Assembly (NCBI GenBank): GCA_903886275.1
Contig: CAISLN010000063.1
Span: forward strand, 17,503 to 81,502
Source: an uncultured beta proteobacterium
GTDB taxonomy: Bacteria; Pseudomonadota; Gammaproteobacteria; Burkholderiales; Burkholderiaceae_C
Length of the DNA: 64,000 nt
Reading direction: 5' to 3'
Positions 35,165 to 42,318 of this stretch are shown here, piece by piece (positions within the stretch are counted from its first letter, which is position 1; every line of letters begins with the position of its first letter). The translations under genes were made by a program, and so were the position numbers. The notes under the pieces were generated by a model that searched no databases, was not told the DNA's origin, and was given only the letters and a program-made list of their open reading frames with translations.

Positions 35165-36442
35165 ATGGCAGTGATTGAGAGAAGCGGCGAGAAGTATTCC
35201 ATCTGGTCGCTGCTCAAGCACGCGATGGGTGGCCACAAGGGCTGGGAGCGGGCCTGGCGCGATGCCGAGCCCAAGAAGAGCTACGACGTCATCATCGTGG
35301 GTGGTGGCGGCCACGGCCTGGCCACCGCCTACTACCTGGCCAAGAACCATGGCATCAAGAACATTGCCATCGTGGAAAAAGGCTATGTGGGCGGCGGCAA
35401 TGTGGGGCGCAACACAACCATAGTGCGCTCCAACTACATGATGCAGGAGAACACCGGCTTCTACGAGCACAGCATGGAGCTGTGGCGCGGCATGTCCGAA
35501 GACCTGAACTACAACGTCATGTTCTCGCCGCGCGGCTACCTGTTCACCGCCTGCTCGCAGGCCGCCCTGGACGGCGTGGTGCGCCGCGCCAACACCATGC
35601 GACTGAACGGCATCAAGGCCGAAATTTTGACGCGCGAAGAGATGATGAAGGAAGCGCCCTACCTGGACTATTCGGACCAGGCGCGTTTTCCCATTTATGG
35701 CGGCATGCTGCAGCCCGACGCCGGCACCGCACGCCACGACGCCGTGGCCTGGGGCTATGCCCGCGCGGCCGACCAGATGGGCGTGGACATCATCCAGAAC
35801 TGCGAGGTGCTGGACTATATTTGGGCCGGTGAAAAGATAGTGGGCGTGAAGACCACGCGCGGCAACATTGCTGCGGGCAAGGTCGGCATTGCGGTGGCCG
35901 GCCACACCTCGGTGCTGGCGCAAAAGGCGGGCCTTTCGCTACCGATCGAGAGCCATGTGCTGCAGGCCTTTGTCAGCGAATCCATCAAGCCGGTGGTCAA
36001 CCATGTGGTGGTGTGGAGCGCGACCTATTTTTATGTATCGCAATCCGACAAGGGCGGCCTGGTGTTTGGCGGCCATATAGACCGCTACAACTCCTATGCC
36101 CAGCGCGGCAACCTGGCCAACTGGGGCGAGACCATGCAGGGTCTGGTGAGCATGGTGCCCTTTGCTTCGCGTCTGCGCCTGTTGCGCAACTGGGGCGGCA
36201 TTATGGATATGACGCCGGATGGCAGCCCTATCATTTCAACGACGCCTGTGCCTGGGCTCTATCTAAATGGCGGCTGGTGTTATGGCGGCTTCAAGGCGAC
36301 GCCGGCTTCGGGCTGGTGTTTTGCGCACACGATAGCCAATGATGCGGCCCATCCCTTGAGTGCGGGGTTCACGATGGATAGGTTTGAGAAGGGGCGCTAC
36401 ATCGATGAGGCCGGCTATGGGCCTTACAACCACTTGCAGTAA
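35165..36442 (+). CDS. soxB: Sarcosine oxidase beta subunit
   Basis: A 425-residue FAD subunit of heterotetrameric sarcosine oxidase. The signature N-terminus (WSLLKHAMGGHKGWERAWRDA) is followed by the dinucleotide loop VIIVGGGGHGLATAYYLA and the GYVGGGNVGRNTTIVRSNY segment, where beta subunits carry covalent FMN/FAD near the conserved His/Arg. The C-terminal DMTPDGSPIIS and GGWCYGGFKATPASGW complete the family pattern. It oxidises sarcosine to glycine, making 5,10-methylene-THF and H2O2. It begins 4 bp after the preceding stop and is followed 8 bp later by soxD. Confidence 0.95.
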   Translation: MAVIERSGEKYSIWSLLKHAMGGHKGWERAWRDAEPKKSYDVIIVGGGGHGLATAYYLAKNHGIKNIAIVEKGYVGGGNVGRNTTIVRSNYMMQENTGFYEHSMELWRGMSEDLNYNVMFSPRGYLFTACSQAALDGVVRRANTMRLNGIKAEILTREEMMKEAPYLDYSDQARFPIYGGMLQPDAGTARHDAVAWGYARAADQMGVDIIQNCEVLDYIWAGEKIVGVKTTRGNIAAGKVGIAVAGHTSVLAQKAGLSLPIESHVLQAFVSESIKPVVNHVVVWSATYFYVSQSDKGGLVFGGHIDRYNSYAQRGNLANWGETMQGLVSMVPFASRLRLLRNWGGIMDMTPDGSPIISTTPVPGLYLNGGWCYGGFKATPASGWCFAHTIANDAAHPLSAGFTMDRFEKGRYIDEAGYGPYNHLQ

Positions 36443-36450
36443 GGCCAAAC

Positions 36451-36768
36451 ATGCTACGAATAAATTGTCCCTATTGCGGCGTGCGCGACCACGAAGAGTT
36501 CTCCTACTTCGGCGACGCCACCAAGACCTATCCGGGTTTGGAAAAAGAAAACCACGCAGGCTGGGTAGAAGCTGTCTACACCCGCAACAACCCCAAGGGC
36601 GAACACTTTGAATTTTGGCAACACACCCTGGCCTGCCGGCGCTGGCTGGTGGTCAAGCGCAGCACCATCAACCACGACATCTTGGACGTGATGCCGGCCC
36701 GCGATCGCCCCTTGAACGCCACCCAAGCCGCCCCCTACAACGGCCCGGCCAAAGGAGCGAACACATGA
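36451..36768 (+). CDS. soxD: Sarcosine oxidase delta subunit
   Basis: A 105-residue zinc-binding subunit. The zinc-ribbon cysteines are in INCPYCGVRDHEEF, and the FWQHTLACRRWLVVKRSTINHDI segment supplies the remaining conserved His/Cys. The subunit stabilises the alpha-beta complex. AAGG precedes the ATG, and its stop overlaps the start of soxA by four bases (ATGA). It has normal length and the standard B-D-A-G order. Confidence 0.95.
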   Translation: MLRINCPYCGVRDHEEFSYFGDATKTYPGLEKENHAGWVEAVYTRNNPKGEHFEFWQHTLACRRWLVVKRSTINHDILDVMPARDRPLNATQAAPYNGPAKGANT

Positions 36769-39767
36769 GCAACACCGGAGCCTTGCGCACCACTCAGGGC
36801 GGGCGCATAGACCGCAGCCAGACGGTAGAAATTTCCTTCGACGGCAAACCGCTCACCGGCTACGCGGGCGACACCGTCGCTGCCACATTGCTCGCCCACG
36901 GCAAGCATTTGGTGGCGCGCAGCTTCAAATACCACCGCCCGCGCGGCATCATGGCCGCCGGTGTGGAAGAGCCCAATGCCCTGCTGACCTTGGGTACTGG
37001 CGCGCAGACCGAACCGAATATCGCGGCCACCGTGATCGAGTCGCACCAGGGCCTGATCGCTCGCACGCAAAACGCCTGGCCCTCGGTCGCGTTCGACCTG
37101 ATGGCGGTGAACAACAAGCTATCCAATATCCTGGTGGCGGGTTTCTATTACAAGACCTTTATGCCCTCGCTCAAGGGCTGGATGTTTTTTGAGCACTTCA
37201 TTCGCAAGGCGGCCGGTCTTGGAAGATCCACCGAGCTGCCCGACCCGGATCGCTACGACTGGCACCATGGCTTTGCCGATGTGTTGGTGATTGGCTCGGG
37301 CCCGGCCGGCTTGAGCGCGGCCCTGGGCGCGGCCCGCGCCGGATTGGACGTGACCCTGGTGGAACAGGATTTTGCATTCGGCGGCTCGCTGCTCAACCAC
37401 GCCATTGACAGCCCGGAAGCGGCCTGGGTGCAGACCCAGTTGAGCGCGCTGCAAAGCATGCCCAACGTGACGCTATTGAACCGCGCCACCGGCTTTGGCC
37501 TGTTTGACGGCAACACCGTGGGCGTGGTGGAGCGCAGCGCGCCTGGCGTGGCCGATGCGGCGCGCGGTGTGCCGCGCCAGCGCCTGCACATCCTGCGCGC
37601 CAAGAGCATTGTCATGGCCTGTGGCGCGCTGGAGCGCCCTCTGCTGTTTGCCGGCAATGACAGACCCGGCGTGATGCTGAGCAACGCGGTGGGCACCTAT
37701 GCCAACCGCTACGGCGTGGTGGCGGGCAAGCAGGCGGTGTTTTGCACCAACAACGACGCCGCCTATGCCGATGCCATCGCGCTGGCCCGGGCCGGCGCCC
37801 AAGTGAAGCTGGCCGATTTGCGCAAGCAGACCAACAACGCCCTGATCGAATCGGCCAGGGCGGCCGGCGTGGAGGTGCTGATGGCCACCGCCCTGGTGCA
37901 GGCGCAGGGCAAGGCCCGCGTCAAGCAATGCGCCACCGCTTCCTATGATTTCGCAACCGGCGCTGTGGGTAGCAGCCTGAGCCTGCACAACGCCGACCTG
38001 ATCGCCATGTCCGGCGGCTGGACGCCCTCGGTGCACCTCACCTCGCACCGTGGCATGCGCCCGGTCTACAAACCCGAGCTATCGAGCTTTGTGCCCGGCG
38101 GCTTCGACCGCGCGCACTTCGGTGCGGGCAGCATGGTGGGCAGCCAGACCCTGACGGCCGCCATCCAAAGCGGTTGGGAAGCAGCGCGCCAAGCGGCCCT
38201 TGAATGCGGCAAGACCTTGAGCGGCGACGCACCCCGCGCACCCGATTCGCGCGATGCCTATATGGCCTTCACCAGCGTGGGGCCCATCGTCAGCGCACAC
38301 CCGGTGGACAAGAGCTTTGTCGATTTCCAAAACGATGTGGCCACCAGCGATGTGGAGCTGGCCCATCTGGAGGGCTACCAGTCGGTGGAGCACCTCAAGC
38401 GCTACACCACCCAGGGCATGGGCACGGACCAGGGCAAGACGTCCAACCTCAATGCCCTGTCCATCATGGCTGCCAAGCGCGGTATGGCCCTGGCCGATGT
38501 GGGCACCACCACCTTTCGCGCGCCCTACACGCCTGCCACCATTGGCACCCTGGCCGGACGCAGCGTGCGCTCTCACTTGGCACCGGTGCGCCGCACGGCC
38601 ATGCATGGCTGGCATGTGGCCAACGGCGCCCAGATGATGGAGGCCGGTTACTGGATGCGCCCGCTCTGGTACCAGACCCATGGCGCGAACCTGTCGGAGG
38701 CCTACAAGGCCGAGATGGAGATCGTGCGTGAGCAGGTCGGCATGGCCGATGTGAGCACGCTGGGCAAGATCGACGTGCAGGGTCCGGATGCGGCCGAGTT
38801 TTTGAACCGCGTCTATGTCAACGGCTTTGCCAAGCTGGGCATCGGCAAAGCGCGCTACGGCTTCATGCTGCGCGAAGACGGCATCGTGATGGACGACGGC
38901 ACCACCAGCCGTCTGAGCGAAACCGAATTTTTCATGACCACCACCACCGCGCAGGCCGCGCGTGTGATGAGCCATCTGGAATTTTTGCTGCAGGTGGTGT
39001 GGCCCGAGCTGCGCGTGACGGTGGCCTCGGTCTCTGACCAATGGGCCGCCATGAGCGTGGCGGGCCCCAAGGTGCGCGAGGTGCTGCGCGCGGCCTTCCC
39101 CACCATCGCCTTTGACAACGAGGCCTTCCCCTTTATGGGTGTGCTGGATGCCACGCTCGACGGTGCGCTGGCCGGCGTCAAGGTGCGCATCATCCGGCTG
39201 ACCTTCTCGGGCGAAATGGCCTTTGAGGTCTACACGCCCACCCACCATGGCCGCGTGGTGTGGGAGCATTTGCTCGAATGTGGCAAGCCCTGCAAGCTGC
39301 GCCCTTACGGCCTGGAAGCCCTGGGCTCGCTGCGCATCGAAAAAGGCCATGTGGTGGGCTCCGAGATGGATGGGCGCACCACGCTAGACGATGTGGGCGC
39401 CGGCAAAATGGCCAGCCAGCTCAAGCCCTTCTGGGGCGACGCCCTGCGCCGCAGCGAACACCTGCAGCGCGATGACCGGCCCACCCTGGTAGGGCTGGAG
39501 GCGGTGGACGCCAAGGAGCCGCCCAATAACGGCGCCATCCTGTTTTTTGCCGATGATGCGATCCAGGGCCATGGCCGTGGCCACATCACCAGCACCACCT
39601 ATAGCAAAGCGATGGGCAAGGCGATTGCGCTGGGCCTGCTGCAAGGGGGCAGCAGCCGCATCGGCCAGACCATCGTGGCGGCCTCGCCGGTGCATGGCCG
39701 ACAATACCAACTCAAGGTCGTAGAGCCCTGCTTCCTCGACACCGAAGGGAAACGTTACCGTGCTTAA
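36765..39767 (+). CDS. soxA: Sarcosine oxidase alpha subunit
   Basis: A 1000-residue subunit. Residues ~10-100 form a plant-ferredoxin-like domain (GYAGDTVAATLLAHG, RSFKYHRPRG). Residues ~165-500 hold the NAD+-binding flavoprotein fold with VLVIGSGPAGLSAALGAA. Residues ~600-1000 are the GcvT-type tetrahydrofolate domain (NRVYVNGFAKLGIGKARYG, LRIEKGHVVGSEMDG). NAD+ binding is structural in the known enzyme, and the folate domain accepts the methyl-derived carbon. The start at 36765 overlaps the soxD stop; the frame is open further upstream but that is soxD coding sequence. The end overlaps the soxG start by 8 bp. Confidence 0.95.
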   Translation: MSNTGALRTTQGGRIDRSQTVEISFDGKPLTGYAGDTVAATLLAHGKHLVARSFKYHRPRGIMAAGVEEPNALLTLGTGAQTEPNIAATVIESHQGLIARTQNAWPSVAFDLMAVNNKLSNILVAGFYYKTFMPSLKGWMFFEHFIRKAAGLGRSTELPDPDRYDWHHGFADVLVIGSGPAGLSAALGAARAGLDVTLVEQDFAFGGSLLNHAIDSPEAAWVQTQLSALQSMPNVTLLNRATGFGLFDGNTVGVVERSAPGVADAARGVPRQRLHILRAKSIVMACGALERPLLFAGNDRPGVMLSNAVGTYANRYGVVAGKQAVFCTNNDAAYADAIALARAGAQVKLADLRKQTNNALIESARAAGVEVLMATALVQAQGKARVKQCATASYDFATGAVGSSLSLHNADLIAMSGGWTPSVHLTSHRGMRPVYKPELSSFVPGGFDRAHFGAGSMVGSQTLTAAIQSGWEAARQAALECGKTLSGDAPRAPDSRDAYMAFTSVGPIVSAHPVDKSFVDFQNDVATSDVELAHLEGYQSVEHLKRYTTQGMGTDQGKTSNLNALSIMAAKRGMALADVGTTTFRAPYTPATIGTLAGRSVRSHLAPVRRTAMHGWHVANGAQMMEAGYWMRPLWYQTHGANLSEAYKAEMEIVREQVGMADVSTLGKIDVQGPDAAEFLNRVYVNGFAKLGIGKARYGFMLREDGIVMDDGTTSRLSETEFFMTTTTAQAARVMSHLEFLLQVVWPELRVTVASVSDQWAAMSVAGPKVREVLRAAFPTIAFDNEAFPFMGVLDATLDGALAGVKVRIIRLTFSGEMAFEVYTPTHHGRVVWEHLLECGKPCKLRPYGLEALGSLRIEKGHVVGSEMDGRTTLDDVGAGKMASQLKPFWGDALRRSEHLQRDDRPTLVGLEAVDAKEPPNNGAILFFADDAIQGHGRGHITSTTYSKAMGKAIALGLLQGGSSRIGQTIVAASPVHGRQYQLKVVEPCFLDTEGKRYRA

Positions 39768-40371
39768 TTCAGCAGCCAACGCGCCCATGCGTAGCCCCTT
39801 CGAGGGCCATGCCATTGGCAGTCGCCCCAACGCGGCAGGTCAACTCGGCATACAGGTGACGGCCGCCATGCTGCCCAGCTTCACCTTGATCAGCACCTGG
39901 ATCAGCGGCCAAGACGGCCTGCTGGCAGCACTTGCCGAGGTGTTTGGCGCCACCCTGCCCCAGCGCATAGGCCAGACCGCACAGACCGAATTCGGCCTGT
40001 TGGCGCGCACCGGCCCGGAGGAATTTGTGTTGGTGGGCGATGACCACACCGACCGCTGCAGCCTGCTGCGCGCCAGCATCGTTGCAGACATAGGCGCCGT
40101 GACCGACCTCAGCCACGCGCGCTGTCGCCTCCATATCGAAGGCCCGCAGTGCCGCACGGTGCTGAACAAGCTGTTTGCACTGGACCTGCGGGAGCAGTCC
40201 TTTGGCATCGGTGACATCGCCCTCACCGGCACCCACCATGTGCCTTCCATGCTGCACCGCCTGGGCGCAGAGGCGTTTGACCTTTATGTGTTCAGCACCT
40301 ACGCCTTCGACCAGTTGGGCACGCTGCTCGATGCGGCGCAGGAATACGGCGTGGCGCTGCAACCGGGCTAG
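39760..40371 (+). CDS. soxG: Sarcosine oxidase gamma subunit
   Basis: A 203-residue subunit of the heterotetramer, related to the N-terminal part of GcvT domains. Visible family features include TLISTWISGQDGLLAALAEVFG-like helices, LLARTGPEEFVLVGDD, TDLSHARCRLHIEGPQC and the terminal DLYVFSTYAFDQLG helix. It starts with GTG at 39760, preceded by GAAGGGAAACGTTACC, and overlaps the last codons of soxA. It is the last gene of the methylamine operon; downstream is a decayed transporter gene. Confidence 0.9.
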   Translation: MLNSAANAPMRSPFEGHAIGSRPNAAGQLGIQVTAAMLPSFTLISTWISGQDGLLAALAEVFGATLPQRIGQTAQTEFGLLARTGPEEFVLVGDDHTDRCSLLRASIVADIGAVTDLSHARCRLHIEGPQCRTVLNKLFALDLREQSFGIGDIALTGTHHVPSMLHRLGAEAFDLYVFSTYAFDQLGTLLDAAQEYGVALQPG

Positions 40372-40441
40372 TACTGCAGCCCGAAAGTTGCTTGCAGCCG
40401 CAAGCGCCAATGTCCCCTCAACCGATTCGAAAGGTGACCCC

Positions 40442-41385
40442 ATGACCGGCCTGCACCGTGCCGCCTGGGCAGCGGCTTGGGCCTGGCGCTGGTGCGCCTG
40501 CTGCGCGACCGCGGCTAGAAGGCCGTGGGCATGCCGGCCCACGAATGGCCCTGGCTGCTGGGCGCGATTGCGTTTGGCGGGGTGCTGGGGCCGCTGCTCT
40601 TGATGATCGGTCTGTCGCACAGCAGCGCCGCCACGGCCTCCCTGTTTCTGAATCTGGAGGCCGTGCTGACGGCGCTGCTGGCCTGGCTGGTGTTCAAGGA
40701 AGGCACCGATAGGCGCATCGTGCTGGGCATGGTGCTGATTGTGGCGGGCGGCGCCGTGCTGGCCTGGCCTACGGGAGAGGCTTCTGCCTCGGGGATGGGC
40801 CCTGTGGCATTGGCCGGGGCCTGCCTGGCCTGGGCCATAGACAACAACCTCACGCGCAAGGTGTCGGCCTCGGATGCCCTGTTTGTCGCGGGCAGCAAGG
40901 GGCTGGTGGCAGGTTGCGTCAACACCAGCCTGGCCATTGCGCTGGGCGCTGCCTGGCCAGGCTTGCCACTGCTGTCCACGGCGATGCTGATCGGCTTTCT
41001 GGGCTATGGACTGAGTCTGGTGCTGTTTGTGCTGGCACTGCGCGGCTTGGGCACGGCCCGAACCGGCGCTTATTTTTCGACCGCGCCGTTTGTAGGGGCG
41101 GCAGTGGCCTTGTTGGTTTTCTCAGAAACCGCGTCACCGGCCTTCTGGATGGCGGCGCTGCTGATGGCCATCGGTGTGTGGCTGCACCTCACGGAGCACC
41201 ATGCCCATGCGCACCTGCATGAAGCGCTGGAGCACGAACATGGGCATGTCCATGACGCACACCACCAGCACGCGCACAGCCTGCAAGGCGACGCAAGCGC
41301 CAAACACAGCCATCTGCACCGCCATGCACCCACCACGCACAGCCCCCCGCATTACCCCGATATCCACCACCGCCACAGGCATTGA
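40442..41385 (+). pseudogene. Decayed EamA/DMT transporter with His-rich tail
   Basis: From 40463 onward the frame reads LGSGLGLALVRLLRDRG, a TAG stop (40516-40518), then AVGMPAHEWPWLLGAIAFGG and eight helices typical of EamA permeases. The long C-terminus is a His-rich tail (HAHAHLHEALEHEHGHVHD and more). Intact relatives have two further N-terminal helices. Here the sequence between the likely original start (ATG 40442 with AAAGGTGACCCC) and LGSGLGL is missing. So there is an internal deletion plus a nonsense codon. A truncated product could restart at ATG 40531 (AGAAGG eight bases upstream, 284 residues), but it would lack helices 1-2. The role of intact homologues is probably metal or metabolite export. 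Confidence 0.8.
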
Positions 41386-41450
41386 ATCGGCAGCGGGGTG
41401 AGCGAGCCAGACAGAACAATAGGGGGGCAACCATCCCCACTCTGTCTATT

Positions 41451-41759
41451 TCATATCTTATTGAAGATCCCGAGCGCAATGAGTCCGTCAAGGGATCTAT
41501 CGTCAAGGATATTCAATAGCCAGGGAAATCCTTGTACCTGAATCGTTTTATCTGTCACCTTATAGCGCGCATTGGTAAATTCGTATACGCCAGTTTTCAG
41601 GTGCTTCAGCGTTGCCGTTTTGTCAGGGTGGAAGGTGAGCGCCATGCGTCCCATAGACCCGGGCGTTTCAATGTTTTCGTACTTGCCATCGAGCTGAGAT
41701 CCGGCCAGACAAAAAATGGGAAGCAGCAAAACGAGGAGGAATAAAAAAATCTTTTTCAT
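41451..41759 (-). CDS. Small exported protein, unknown function
   Basis: A 102-residue protein with a strong Sec signal peptide (MKKIFLFLLVLLLPIFCLAG, cut after ~19). The mature ~80 residues form predicted beta strands (LDGKYENIETP, MALTFHPDKTATLKH, VYEFTNARYKV), like a small lipocalin or bacterial stress-response domain. I do not recognise a named family. Its ATG overlaps the stop of an even smaller upstream gene by four bases, so the pair is translationally coupled. The ribosome site is otherwise weak, as expected with coupling. Confidence 0.65.
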   Translation of the reverse strand: MKKIFLFLLVLLLPIFCLAGSQLDGKYENIETPGSMGRMALTFHPDKTATLKHLKTGVYEFTNARYKVTDKTIQVQGFPWLLNILDDRSLDGLIALGIFNKI

Positions 41760-41908
41760 ACGCGGCTTCTTGCTGTGCGGACCGCGCAAAGTGCCCCTGC
41801 CAAGGTTCCGCCTGCCTGTACAACAGCGGCTGTGGTCCACAGGGTTGCCGAACCGCCACAAGCGGCCTCAGCCGCAAATGCCGTTTTGATTGTCGATTTA
41901 TTTACCAT
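41756..41908 (-). CDS. Putative 50-residue membrane peptide coupled to the next gene
   Basis: The frame reads MVNKSTIKTAFAAEAACGG, then a hydrophobic Gly/Ala-rich stretch (SATLWTTAAVVQAGGTLAG) and a basic tail ending TARSRV. The TGA overlaps the ATG of the exported-protein gene (ATGA). GGAGG lies 13 bp upstream of the ATG, a long spacing. A double-glycine followed by a GxxxG-like helix is reminiscent of secreted small peptides, but this is weak evidence; it may simply be a leader ORF. The upstream gap (41909-42318) holds no further gene. Confidence 0.4.
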   Translation of the reverse strand: MVNKSTIKTAFAAEAACGGSATLWTTAAVVQAGGTLAGALCAVRTARSRV

Positions 41909-42069
41909 GGCTCTTACATTTCCTCCTTCATTTTCACGCAATCCCTTGCGCGCTCACGCTAGGCAGGTCTGCTTCCTATCCCCGTTAAAAATCATTTCTA
42001 AAAATGAACACACAATCATCCAGCATAGCCTCTCCCCAAGCCCCGGATGCAAAAAACAGTACCCATTAG

Positions 42070-42088
42070 TAGGTAGTGCGACTACCTA
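42070..42088. promoter_or_regulatory. Short perfect hairpin/operator-like palindrome
   Basis: TAGGTAGT (42070-42077) and ACTACCTA (42081-42088) are perfectly complementary around GCG. It lies about 160 bp upstream of the small coupled pair (minus strand) and downstream of the HD-GYP gene. It could be an operator or part of a terminator; no T tract is present on either side. Confidence 0.4.
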
Positions 42089-42318
42089 TAAACCGGTAGC
42101 AAAAGGCAGAATCAAGGGCCTTTGGCAGGCCGCACGCGAAAAGTAGGCTAGATCATCTGCAGCAACGGCTTGTCCAAAAATCCCTTTCCACGGTAGGGGA
42201 AATCCAGCAACATCGCCTTCACATAGTGGCAGGCGCGACGGCAGCGAACCGAATAAGAGCCAAGCTGAAGTGGCGGCACAAGGGCTGCTGACAGGCTTTT
42301 GAAACCGACGGCACCCCC

